36,389 nucleotides of DNA from positions 1 through 36,389 of the forward strand of contig RKRN01000289.1 of assembly GCA_007571365.1 (NCBI GenBank), read 5' to 3'. Each line of letters begins with the position of its first letter. Positions within the stretch are counted from its first letter, which is position 1. A program made the translations under genes and the position numbers. Of the stretch, positions 26,073-34,467 are shown piece after piece. The DNA is from Candidatus Latescibacterota bacterium (lineage in GTDB: Bacteria > Latescibacterota > UBA2968 > UBA8231). The notes below the pieces were generated by a model, which was given only the letters and a program-made list of their open reading frames with translations, did not search any database and was not told the origin of the DNA.

Positions 26073-27692
26073 ATGGAAATGGTAGGATCGATATTTGGTG
26101 GACCGGGCCTGTCGGTAAGCCAATTCTTTGGAGCACTCTCGGACCGAGATATTAGGCGATTCTTGGATCCTGGCGTTTTAGTGGTGCTAGATACGATTTT
26201 CGGCGGACGCATATCCGGTGATGATCTGAGGCGTGTTGCGAGAATGCTTGTCGATATTGATATGTTGCTCGGAGACGCGCAGGGACGAAGGCTTATCCTG
26301 AGTCTTGTCCCAGATGAGAAACTCGTCGAGTTGGAAGGGCGTGTCGGACGCAGTATCTGCTCTGCTGACGCAGATAACTGGACCGAAGTAGAAGTCGGAC
26401 GGATGCGCGATTTCTTCGGTTTGATCGAGGATCGGCTTGTACCACCGGCAGTACCATCAATGGATACGATCAGTCCTGAGTACGGCCTGTTTGAGCACCA
26501 GAGAAATGTCGTTCGGAGGCTAAAACCACTGTTGGCTCAAGATGAACGTCGGGCGGTTCTTCATCTGCCTACCGGAGTAGGCAAGACTCGGACAGCTATG
26601 CACGTAGTGGCTGATTGGCTATGCACATACGAACCGTCGGTCGTGGTCTGGCTAGCATCAGGGCAGGAATTACTTGAACAGGCGGTGCTGGCATTCAAAG
26701 AGGCGTGGTCACGCTTGGGAACAAGGCCCCTACAAATTGGAACCATGTGGGGCGATCAAATGCCGGATCTCAACAGCTTCTCCGACGGGTTTCTCGTTGT
26801 CGGGCTAGCAAAGGGCTGGTCTATAATTTCGCGTAGTGAACCGGATTGGGCTTTGCGACTCTCTTCACGGGTTCGGCTAGTGGTTTTTGATGAAGCTCAC
26901 CAAAGCATCGCCAAAACCTACAAGCAGATCGCCGAAGAACTTACCCTCGATTTCCGATGTGCGTTATTAGGACTCACTGCCACACCAGGGCGAACATGGG
27001 CGGACATTGACGAGGATGGTAGGCTAGCCGAATTCTTTTCCGGCAATAAGGTTTCTCTTGATGTTCCAAGTAATAGTCCTATCGAATATCTTATCGACAA
27101 TGGATTTCTTGCTCGGCCTATTTTTTGGACTCTCCTTTCCAAACCTGGCGTTAATATCGGAGATGAAGAATTAGAGCGCATTTCTGGTGTGCTGGAGATA
27201 CCTGAAGATATTGTGGCCTCCTTGTCGATGAGTGAACAGTATGTGACCGCAGTACTTAAAGGAATTATGGAGGTCCTTAGTAAAGGTCACCGTCGTGTCA
27301 TCGTTTTTGCTGCGACGGTTGATCACGCTCAAGTGCTGACAGCTATACTCACTGCTCGCGATGTCCGTAGCTATGCGGTAACAGGAGCAACACCGATACG
27401 TATGAGGCAACAAGCCATTAGGACTTTCAAGTCGGATAACGAAGAACCAATCGTTCTCGTTAACTTCGGTGTATTGACTACAGGGTTCGACGCGCCGAAG
27501 GCGAGTGCGGTAGTTATAGCACGTCCGACGCAATCTTTGGTACTATATAGTCAAATGGTCGGACGTGCGATTCGCGGGCCGAAGGCAGGCGGTACTGAAA
27601 CTTGCGAGATTTTGACGGTCGTTGATCCAAATCTGCCAGGTTTCGGCGATGTCACAGAAGCCTTTCTGAACTGGGAGGATGTATGGCAATGA
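26073..27692 (+). CDS. SF2 DEAD/DEAH-type helicase of the defence island
   Basis: 539 aa. An N-terminal region of about 135 residues precedes the motor. Motif I is PTGVGKTRT (166-174), motif II VFDEAHQ (271-277, a DEAH box), motif III LTATPGR (301-307), and motif VI QMVGRAIRG (about 494-502). The pattern fits an SF2 translocase of the restriction-enzyme/RecQ-like DEAH group rather than an RNA helicase. It lacks the Z1 or DUF1998 domains of other defence helicases. The start has no obvious Shine-Dalgarno (AAAAAAAT precedes it). Its end overlaps the GHKL gene, so the two are translated together. Base composition is clearly AT-richer than in sspABCD. Confidence 0.85.
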   Translation: MEMVGSIFGGPGLSVSQFFGALSDRDIRRFLDPGVLVVLDTIFGGRISGDDLRRVARMLVDIDMLLGDAQGRRLILSLVPDEKLVELEGRVGRSICSADADNWTEVEVGRMRDFFGLIEDRLVPPAVPSMDTISPEYGLFEHQRNVVRRLKPLLAQDERRAVLHLPTGVGKTRTAMHVVADWLCTYEPSVVVWLASGQELLEQAVLAFKEAWSRLGTRPLQIGTMWGDQMPDLNSFSDGFLVVGLAKGWSIISRSEPDWALRLSSRVRLVVFDEAHQSIAKTYKQIAEELTLDFRCALLGLTATPGRTWADIDEDGRLAEFFSGNKVSLDVPSNSPIEYLIDNGFLARPIFWTLLSKPGVNIGDEELERISGVLEIPEDIVASLSMSEQYVTAVLKGIMEVLSKGHRRVIVFAATVDHAQVLTAILTARDVRSYAVTGATPIRMRQQAIRTFKSDNEEPIVLVNFGVLTTGFDAPKASAVVIARPTQSLVLYSQMVGRAIRGPKAGGTETCEILTVVDPNLPGFGDVTEAFLNWEDVWQ

Positions 27693-29620
27693 ATGGCAAT
27701 GCAGAGCAACTGATGTTTTCGATCGTAGATACTCCAAGGGCCGTTGAGGCACTGCGGGATAGCGGCTACATGTCCACTACTCACGCGCTTGCGGAACTTA
27801 TTGATAATTCAATCGAGAGTGGGGCGACGTCAATAGAAGTTTTTGGAGTAACTCAACGAGATAGCACCACAGGCAGATTTGCACTTAAAGATCTAGCTGT
27901 TCTTGACAATGGTGGAGGTATGGATGCAGAGACTCTGCGGAGAAGCCTTCGTTATGGCGATGGAACGAGACGGAATCGAGAGGGAATCGGACGCTTCGGC
28001 GTAGGGCTTCCCAACTCGTCAATGTCGCAGGCAACGCAAGTGGATGTTTGGTCGTGGCAGTCAGGTGTTACGAATGCTCTGCATACTCGACTTTCCATTG
28101 CCGATGTGAGTAGAGGGTTAAACGAGATCCCGGAACCCAAACTGCAAAGCATTCCTAGAGTGTATTGTGATGCAAGCCGTACTGAATTTGGTGACTCTGG
28201 GACTCTCGTAAGATGGAGCGATCTTGATCGAGTAGAATGGAAGCGAGTATCGACGACATTCCAGCATACGGAAGCACTTCTAGGTCGGATTTATCGGCGC
28301 TTTCTCGCTAAACCATCGGAGCGGCTGCATTCTGACGATCCAAGAAATGATATTGGTCCTCAGCGTACCATTCAATGTATACCCATCCAGCAGACAGGAG
28401 ATAACTTTGAAGTTGACGAGGATAACATTGTAGAGGTGAAGCCGAATGATCCTCTTTACCTGATGAGTGGAACCTTATGTCCAGAAGACTTTGGTCTTGG
28501 GCCCATGTTCAAAGAATTGGAAGGAAGTCCTTTTAAGATTCCTGTGAAGTATAACAGTAAGGAGTACCCAGTCCGTATCAGGGCGTCTTATGCCCGTGCT
28601 CATGTTCGCGATTCTTCTAACCCTCAAGCTTCTTGGCCCGAAAAGTATGCTGGATGGGATGCCGGTAGTACTCCGTGGGGAAAGCATGCTGACCAGAACA
28701 TGGGCGTGTCCCTGATGAGATCGCACCGTGAAGTTATGCTCGACAACTCTTGGGTTAGTGGCGACGATCCGCGAGAGAGATGGTGGACAGTGGAAGTCGA
28801 CTTTCCAACCGCTCTAGATGAAGTATTCGGTGTCACCAATAATAAACAAGGTACGATGACCTTCCAGCGGCTTGCTCGATTCGACTGGAAACGAGAGGCC
28901 TTACCTGGTGAAGAATCGTTCGGTGATGTCCGACGACGAATGGAAGAAGAAGGTGACCCTCGCGTTTCTCTTCTTGATCTTCATAGACAGATCAAAAATG
29001 CGATAAGAATAATGAGATCTCATGTCAGAGAAGCACGGCAGCACCGAAGCACACGCCATGTGCAAAGTGAAGACCAGAAAGCTGACGCAAAGGCTACTGC
29101 CGCTGTCAAGGATAGAATAGAAAAAGGCCACAAAGGAGAATCTGACCGTGCCGGTGAATCGACAACTCAGGAGGAGCAAAAGAACAAACAAGTCGAATCC
29201 TTGGTCGTAAAACATCATATAGACAAACAAGATGCCCTTCAACAAATAGATGAGACGATTAAAGCGGGAAACTTAGTGCGTTGGATCCAATCATCGCAAT
29301 CTAGTCCAGCCTTCTTTGATGTCGAAGCACTACCTAATCTTCTTCAAGTTGCGCTTAACACGGATCATCCGGTTTATTCACATCTTTATGAGATTCTTCA
29401 TCCTGATGTCCAAGAATTGACCGAGGATGAAATCCGGGAACGGATCGCAAAGGCTGCCGCGGCTTTCCGCATTCTCATCTATTCGTGGGCACGCTATGAG
29501 GATGAGCAGGCAAACAGAGAAAGGCGTTTGGTACGTAATGCGCGTGTGGAGTGGGGTAAATACGCGGAAGAGTTCTTCGACGAAGATGATGGATCGACCG
29601 ATCCTACAGATATAGTATAA
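27683..29620 (+). CDS. GHKL (MORC/MutL/Hsp90-like) ATPase of the defence island
   Basis: 645 aa. The ATP fold is unmistakable: N-box ELIDNSIE (38-45), G1 DNGGGM (75-80) and G2 GIGRFGVGLPNSSM (101-114). The early FSIVDTPRAVEALRDSGY and the absence of a histidine-kinase context point to the MORC/MutL-like branch, which clamps onto nucleic acid upon ATP-driven dimerisation. A charged, probably coiled-coil stretch occupies about 440-510 (REARQHRSTRH, EDQKADAKATAAVKDRIEK), followed by a helical C-terminal domain and an acidic tail (EEFFDEDDGSTDP). An alternative ATG at 27689, overlapping the helicase stop as ATGA, is equally good. I know of no fixed gene symbol. Confidence 0.83.
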   Translation: MAMNGNAEQLMFSIVDTPRAVEALRDSGYMSTTHALAELIDNSIESGATSIEVFGVTQRDSTTGRFALKDLAVLDNGGGMDAETLRRSLRYGDGTRRNREGIGRFGVGLPNSSMSQATQVDVWSWQSGVTNALHTRLSIADVSRGLNEIPEPKLQSIPRVYCDASRTEFGDSGTLVRWSDLDRVEWKRVSTTFQHTEALLGRIYRRFLAKPSERLHSDDPRNDIGPQRTIQCIPIQQTGDNFEVDEDNIVEVKPNDPLYLMSGTLCPEDFGLGPMFKELEGSPFKIPVKYNSKEYPVRIRASYARAHVRDSSNPQASWPEKYAGWDAGSTPWGKHADQNMGVSLMRSHREVMLDNSWVSGDDPRERWWTVEVDFPTALDEVFGVTNNKQGTMTFQRLARFDWKREALPGEESFGDVRRRMEEEGDPRVSLLDLHRQIKNAIRIMRSHVREARQHRSTRHVQSEDQKADAKATAAVKDRIEKGHKGESDRAGESTTQEEQKNKQVESLVVKHHIDKQDALQQIDETIKAGNLVRWIQSSQSSPAFFDVEALPNLLQVALNTDHPVYSHLYEILHPDVQELTEDEIRERIAKAAAAFRILIYSWARYEDEQANRERRLVRNARVEWGKYAEEFFDEDDGSTDPTDIV

Positions 29621-29625
29621 AAATT

Positions 29626-30546
29626 ATGAGTGATAATGGAGACACACAGGGCGGCCGTATTCGTGCCCTTTTCGAGAATATAGAAGCAGACGTTTCGATC
29701 ATTGCACCGTTCATAAAGGTTGATGCGTTGCAATTGCTTCTTCAGGCACTTCCCGTGGGAGCGTATCTGACGTGTATCACCCGTTGGCTTCCCCGGGAAG
29801 TTGCAGCGGGGGTATCCGATCCGGAAATCTTAGATGTGCTCGAAGAACGCGGCAACTTCAGTCTCTTCCTCGTTGAAAGACTACACGCCAAGATATACAT
29901 TGCCGGAAACCGTTGTCTTGCTGGCTCACCTAATGTGACCCTTGCAGGAATGGGTGAAGGAGGGGGTGCCAAGAATATCGAGATTCTTGTAGAGACAAAG
30001 ATCGACGATCCGAGCATTGTTGCAACTCTTAGAGAAATCGAGCAAGAGAAACGCCCGGCAACAAAAGCCATGGTACAAACTGTCCTCCGCTTGGCCAACA
30101 GCCTTTCTGCTTCGAAGGCGGTCAATCTCGATGCACCTTGGTTTCCCAGTAGTCGTCAGGCCAAACAGGCATATCGATTTTATACACAACCCTCGGACGA
30201 AGACGAATATGTGGGGTCTGCCGATCGCATTCTGCTAGCTGACTTAGCTCGTGCCAATCTACAGCCGGGCCTTAAAGAGGAAGAATTCCGAGCCGCGATT
30301 CGTTCGCTACTTGAAACCATACCTATCGCTGAGATCATCCTTAACACAACCGAAGACAAAATATTTACTCACGCCGATACACACCATCATTTTGAGGAGC
30401 TTGAAGAGCTTGCTGGGGGGCATTTTTCTGCTAATGATCTATGGCTCGCCTTCGTTGAATGGATGGCATATTTCTTTCCTGATAAGGTCATGGCACAGGA
30501 AATAACCCAGATCGCACTCCGACGTGCTCAGATACTGAAGCTCTGA
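29626..30546 (+). CDS. phospholipase-D-like protein, single degenerate HKD motif
   Basis: 306 aa. The PLD-type fold is suggested by SIIAPFIKVDALQLLL (about 24-39), the strand FSLFLVERLHAKIYIAG (H87, K89) and GSPNVT (G100, S101, N103) followed by NIEILVE. This is one HxK...GSxxN motif; the Asp normally four residues after Lys is Gly, and the spacing is one short, so catalysis by the PLD mechanism is doubtful unless another residue substitutes. The C-terminal 130 residues show no known domain. It begins 5 bp after the GHKL gene, closing a three-gene unit. PLD-type nucleases often serve as nickases or scaffolds in defence systems; the activity here is not proven by the sequence. Confidence 0.8.
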   Translation: MSDNGDTQGGRIRALFENIEADVSIIAPFIKVDALQLLLQALPVGAYLTCITRWLPREVAAGVSDPEILDVLEERGNFSLFLVERLHAKIYIAGNRCLAGSPNVTLAGMGEGGGAKNIEILVETKIDDPSIVATLREIEQEKRPATKAMVQTVLRLANSLSASKAVNLDAPWFPSSRQAKQAYRFYTQPSDEDEYVGSADRILLADLARANLQPGLKEEEFRAAIRSLLETIPIAEIILNTTEDKIFTHADTHHHFEELEELAGGHFSANDLWLAFVEWMAYFFPDKVMAQEITQIALRRAQILKL

Positions 30547-30621
30547 TCCTAATTTTTCTGTATCTTTTTCTGCCGAAAGAATGATTATAAATGTACTCCT
30601 TTAGGACAGATCAGCTTTGCG

Positions 30622-31122
30622 CTATGTGCTCCGAATTTCACTCGAAAAATTCGCCCTTACCTCGTCTTCCCCGTCTTCCGCCAAGCGGCACACGAAAAAC
30701 CCCTCCATCCCCCCCGGCTGGCAAAATCCGCTTGGCTCGCTGCACCTGCGCGTCAAACGCCTTCCCCCGCCACTGGCGCAAGCCCGACGCCACATTGGCA
30801 AAAGGCAGCGCGATGTCCTTGATGGTTAGGGCACTAGCGAACTGCCGCAGCTTTCTTCGGGCGCGAAGGTGCAGGTCGAATAGACCGCACCCCGCCCGGC
30901 TTGAGCCACTGCACGGCCGCGTAAGCCAGTTGCCGCTGCTTGCGGCTGGCCTCGCGGATTTTCTTCGCGCTCCAAGTAAGCCCAAGTTTTGGGCGCGTCG
31001 GCGCGGAACCGCCCCTCGGACGAGTACGCACCCGCTGGTTTTCGGCTAAGGACCACTTACCCTGCATCTGCAAGACCCGCCAAAAACACGTCGGGCAATT
31101 TCATAAAACGCTCACGTCCCAT
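30622..31122 (-). pseudogene. decayed RsmF/NOL1-NOP2-Sun-type rRNA m5C methyltransferase
   Basis: On the minus strand three reading frames together rebuild pieces of one protein. An N-terminus (MGRERFMKLPDVFLAGLAD, from 31122) is followed by a middle part split over two frames (SEGRFRADAPKTWAY, KKIREASRKQRQLAYAAVQWLKPGG). The methyltransferase hallmark YSTCTFAPEE comes next, then a C-terminus (LTIKDIALPFANVASGLRQW..., ending MEGFFVCRLAEDGEDE and a stop at 30622). The central SAM-binding region is missing between the first two pieces, and at least three frameshifts separate the rest. It is a non-functional remnant lying directly beside the end of the defence island. Confidence 0.8.
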
Positions 31123-31231
31123 GCCGCCTTAGCCTAGGCGCCGACCAAGCGGGTACGCACCCAAAGCAACCTTGGAGGGCTTGCGCGTCAAGCACCGTAT
31201 CAGTTAATAAAACGTCTTCTAGCTACGGGTC

Positions 31232-32512
31232 CTATTGACTGCGTAGGTATTCGTCTGGTTTGGCCGCATTGGGCGGCCAGTACCCGTCCCGCGATTGACG
31301 CCATTGCGCACCACACAGGCCGCTGATCACGCTCCACTCCGACGGACTGGGGTCCGGGTCCGGGTGAAAGAGAAAGCGCTGGGCACCGGCGGCCGCTGAG
31401 GCTTTGAGAATGCCGGCCAAGTCGCGCGCTGGCATGGCATCGCCGGCATGTGGAGAGCGACCGGTGGACACCCAGAAGATGGTCTTGTCGACGTCTTTGA
31501 TGGCCTCTAAGGCGCGCCGCGTTTCGCTGTACACAACTTCGGCGAAGAACTCTGCGGAAAAACCCATCTCCATGTCCAGCAACGAGTTGACATGAGGCAG
31601 GCGCAGGCCGAACAGCGATTCGACCAGCAGAAAGCAGTCGGCCTCGGTCAGAGCAGGATTCCACTCGGCGAACTTTTGCACCCAGCGGGCAATAGTGCCG
31701 TACATGCCGTCGAAGCCGCGATGCCAGTAGTAGTGCTTGGGAAAGATATAGTCGAAGTACGGCGGCATCTGCTGGTAATCTTGGCCCGTCAGAGCAGAAA
31801 ACGTGGTGATGCGCGGAATGCCACCCAGCTCGACATAGCGGTTGACTCCGTCCAAGTCGGCGCGGGCTCGCTGCCAAGAACGCCGCGCCCTTTCCCGCCG
31901 CGCCCGCAGCCAGTAAAGGGCGTCCTCGTTGATATCAAAGAGATTTAGACCGGCCAAGGTCCCGCCCGGGGCCCAATAGCGCACGAGATCTGGGGTGAGG
32001 TTGTGGAAACGCTGGCGCAGATGGGCCATGCCGCGCTCCAGCCGGTCGATAGCAAAGCCCAAACGGGCGAACTCGCGGCGCTCGCCGTCGCGCAATTCAA
32101 AGAGTTCGCCACCGTGGTGCCAAGCCAGTTCGTAGTGGTTCTCGCCGGGCCCGTCGATGATCACGCCGTCGACTTGGGGGTAGCGGTTTATCAAGCTCTG
32201 CACGTGGGCGGTGGTGCCGCTGTCGAACACCATAATATGCCAACCGCGCCCAGCGGCGTCATCCAGCATAGCACTTAGCCCCCGCTCCTTTTCCAGATTG
32301 CGGGGCTGCTCGGCGGGTGCTGCTAGGCCCAAGTCGGCGTAGGCTTTGGGATCTTGGGGAAAGGCGGGAATTCGGTCTCCGTCGTCCTCGATAAAAAACA
32401 TGCGCCCTACCACAATGCCGCGCACTCCGCCCGCTTCCCAAGCGTCGAAGATGTGCTTGAAGTTTTCTATGTAGCGTTCGAGCGGATTAAAAACGAAAAT
32501 CCAGCATTTCAT
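31232..32512 (-). CDS. unknown 426-aa protein, TIM-barrel-like
   Basis: 426 aa from the ATG at 32512 (AGGAG 8 nt upstream; another ATG one codon earlier). No signal peptide. The chain alternates strands and helices with motifs such as CWIFVFNPLERYIENF, WHIMVFDSGTT, QVDGVIIDGPGENHYE, YFDYIFPKHYYWHRG and KTIFWVSTGRSPHAG. The spacing of acidic strand-end residues and the FPKHYYWHR motif suggest a (beta/alpha)8 barrel of glycoside-hydrolase type, but I do not recognise a family. It is the last gene of a probable four-gene unit beginning at 35244, separated from the dioxygenase by 44 bp. Confidence 0.75.
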   Translation of the reverse strand: MKCWIFVFNPLERYIENFKHIFDAWEAGGVRGIVVGRMFFIEDDGDRIPAFPQDPKAYADLGLAAPAEQPRNLEKERGLSAMLDDAAGRGWHIMVFDSGTTAHVQSLINRYPQVDGVIIDGPGENHYELAWHHGGELFELRDGERREFARLGFAIDRLERGMAHLRQRFHNLTPDLVRYWAPGGTLAGLNLFDINEDALYWLRARRERARRSWQRARADLDGVNRYVELGGIPRITTFSALTGQDYQQMPPYFDYIFPKHYYWHRGFDGMYGTIARWVQKFAEWNPALTEADCFLLVESLFGLRLPHVNSLLDMEMGFSAEFFAEVVYSETRRALEAIKDVDKTIFWVSTGRSPHAGDAMPARDLAGILKASAAAGAQRFLFHPDPDPSPSEWSVISGLCGAQWRQSRDGYWPPNAAKPDEYLRSQ

Positions 32513-32556
32513 CATCTCATCTCCTAAAATCTACTCGTTTACAGTGAGTGGCCTTT

Positions 32557-33369
32557 TCAGCTTTGCCGGTAAAGCCGCGACCCTTTGTCTTCCCTCCGGT
32601 ACTGCGGCGGCGTAATCACCGCCTGCTGCTCGGGTGTCAACTCGGCGTAGAAAGCCGGCGGCGCGTACGTCCCCATCAGCGATTCGGCTTGGACGCCGTG
32701 GTTGTAGCGCAAAATCACCGAGCGCCGCTGGTGTTTGGCCGTCCACGGCAAAGCCCCGTGCATCAGCGTCTCGACAAAAACGATCGCGTCGCCCGCTTGG
32801 GCCGGGATCTGCGCGATGCGATCTTGATGCGCTTCGTACAACCGAATCTCGTCCGGGCAGGGATAGTTGGCCTTATGACTGCCGGGCAGACAGGCGAAAC
32901 CCCCATCCTCCGGCTTCACATCCGCCAATTGCACGGCGATGTTGGTCATCCCGCAAAACATCCGGCCATTGCGGTAGAGAAAACCCCGCGAGCGATCCAG
33001 CGGCTCGCCGCCTTCGTGGAACCAAAAGCCTTCGGCCCCCTCGTCCATGGTGATGATCCCCAAGCCCTCCAAGCGAAAACCCGGGCCCAGCAATTCTTCG
33101 AGATACGGCTTGAACCGCGCATGGGCGATCATCGCTCGGAACGGATCGCAATGCGGCTTGTTCCACGTCAGCATCCCGCCCAAATCGCCGCGACCCTGCG
33201 CCCCCTTGAGCGTCTCCGACTCGTGGGCCAAGTCATTGGGGCGGATGCTAATTTGATCGGCGTGGTGGTCAATCGCCGCATTGGCCGCCGCTACTTCCGC
33301 CGGCGAAAGCGCACCCGCAATCACCAGATAGCCGTGTACTTCAAAGAGATACTTTTCTGTCGCGTTCAT
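32557..33369 (-). CDS. phytanoyl-CoA dioxygenase (PhyH)-family protein
   Basis: 270 aa. The double-stranded beta-helix fold of Fe(II)/2-oxoglutarate oxygenases is seen: EVHGYLVIAGALSPAEV at the N-terminus, LLGPGFRL, then GFWFHEGGEPLD, the distal metal His204 in ETLMHGALPW, and the 2-oxoglutarate Arg in RRSVILRYN. The first metal site reads H118-E119-G120 rather than the normal His-x-Asp, so the carboxylate ligand is absent at the expected position. The GGFACLPGSHKANY block confirms the family. Many small PhyH proteins of unknown substrate exist in environmental phyla; this one probably acts on a product of its operon partners. Confidence 0.85.
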   Translation of the reverse strand: MNATEKYLFEVHGYLVIAGALSPAEVAAANAAIDHHADQISIRPNDLAHESETLKGAQGRGDLGGMLTWNKPHCDPFRAMIAHARFKPYLEELLGPGFRLEGLGIITMDEGAEGFWFHEGGEPLDRSRGFLYRNGRMFCGMTNIAVQLADVKPEDGGFACLPGSHKANYPCPDEIRLYEAHQDRIAQIPAQAGDAIVFVETLMHGALPWTAKHQRRSVILRYNHGVQAESLMGTYAPPAFYAELTPEQQAVITPPQYRREDKGSRLYRQS

Positions 33370-33410
33370 CGCCGCCTGCTCCTGCTATAGTATAGTGTCG
33401 CCATCTCCAG

Positions 33411-34466
33411 TTAAGCGGGCAGCACCGCGCGCAAGACCCGTAGGTAATTCCCGCCGCAAATTTTGCTCGTGTCCTCCGCGCTGAATCCCGCATCCAGCAA
33501 GCCTTCTACCACATAGGGCAATACCGCACTGTTGAAGTGGGTGCCGATCCCCACGCCTTCTACACCCATCACATCAGCGGCGTAGCGAATTTGCACCAAG
33601 GTCTGCTCCAACTGCTCTGGCGCAACCGCCCGATAAGGCGCGTCTCCCGGCGGCCGGGTGATCGGCGGTGGGATCCCCAACAGGCCATCGCGCTCGGCCA
33701 ACGCCCGCATAACCTCGTCGGGTGCCGCCCTTGGATCGCCGACCAATGCCCGCGGACTCGAGTGCGAATCCACCACGGGCTTGGTCGATACTTCGATGAT
33801 ATCGAGGGCGCAAGGGTCATTGCTGTGGGCCAAGTCGATGAGGATTCCGGCCGCGTTCATCTCCGCGATCATCCGCACCCCCAACTCGGTCATCCGCCCG
33901 CCCGAGCGAGTCTCATTAGAGGCGTCCCAACCCAACTCGCGGGTCGCTTGGCCCAAGGTGATCATCCGCAGCCCGAGGCGGGCAAACATCCGCAGGATGC
34001 CGGGGCTGTCGCCGAACCAGTCGCTGCGATTGGCTCCCATCAATACCGCCACCTTGCCGGCCGCTCGCGCCGCATCCAAGTCCCGGGCTGTCCGCACCAG
34101 CAGCACTTGCTCGGGATAGGCTTCGACGTTTAGCAAAAAACGGTCGAGCACCCCCAGCACTAGTTGGGTCGGATTCTTGATCGCCAAACTCAGGAACATG
34201 TCCTCGCCGCCGCGGCCCGGACGCCATTCCGACTCCTGGCGCCACAGTGGTTTGTAGTTGTCGTCGTAGTAGGCCGCTCCCCCCTTGCACATCACCACTC
34301 CCACCCCCCATTCGGCAAACTTGGCAAAGTCGCCGCGACAAGTACTCGCGTCTTTTTTGCCCAAGTCGATATCGTCGATGACGAAACGGGGATGAGTCAA
34401 GTTTAACCCCAGCATATCGCATACTGGATGCGGCCAAATGCGGCCGGAGGGCAATCTCATGGTCAT
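33411..34466 (-). CDS. renal-dipeptidase (peptidase M19)-like protein with altered metal site
   Basis: 351 aa from the ATG at 34466 (a GTG at 34475 overlapping the aldolase stop is also possible). The fold is recognisable from MFARLGLRMITLGQATRELGW, DLAHSND (H214), PVVDSHSSPRALVGDPR (H235) and the C-terminal ICGGNYLRVLRAVL. Of the usual M19 dizinc ligands, the two central His are kept. The N-terminal His-x-Asp is replaced (FVIDDIDLG), the bridging Glu position reads MGANRSD, and the late GxGSDFDG becomes GIGTHFNSA. It is therefore unlikely to be a normal dipeptidase; a changed metal site or a binding role is more likely. Confidence 0.8.
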   Translation of the reverse strand: MTMRLPSGRIWPHPVCDMLGLNLTHPRFVIDDIDLGKKDASTCRGDFAKFAEWGVGVVMCKGGAAYYDDNYKPLWRQESEWRPGRGGEDMFLSLAIKNPTQLVLGVLDRFLLNVEAYPEQVLLVRTARDLDAARAAGKVAVLMGANRSDWFGDSPGILRMFARLGLRMITLGQATRELGWDASNETRSGGRMTELGVRMIAEMNAAGILIDLAHSNDPCALDIIEVSTKPVVDSHSSPRALVGDPRAAPDEVMRALAERDGLLGIPPPITRPPGDAPYRAVAPEQLEQTLVQIRYAADVMGVEGVGIGTHFNSAVLPYVVEGLLDAGFSAEDTSKICGGNYLRVLRAVLPA

Positions 34467-34467
34467 C

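Noticed and set aside
26073-29620. MORC-type restriction cluster with Z1 helicase
   Set aside because: The helicase has ordinary SF2 motifs without a recognisable Z1 domain, and no linked endonuclease or methylase gene of that cluster type is seen.
19511-30546. BREX, DISARM, Druantia or Dnd as the island type
   Set aside because: No PglZ, BrxL, DUF1998 or methyltransferase gene is present, and there is no DndB, DndD or DndE. DUF4007 plus the large P-loop ATPase fits Ssp better.
30591-31049. 152-codon plus-strand frame as a gene
   Set aside because: It is antisense to the methyltransferase remnant, has Arg/Pro/Ala-rich composition and lacks any domain signal.
19433-31231. Integrase- or transposase-driven genomic island
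   Set aside because: No integrase, transposase, terminal inverted repeats or tRNA end was found at either border, so the mode of acquisition is left open.
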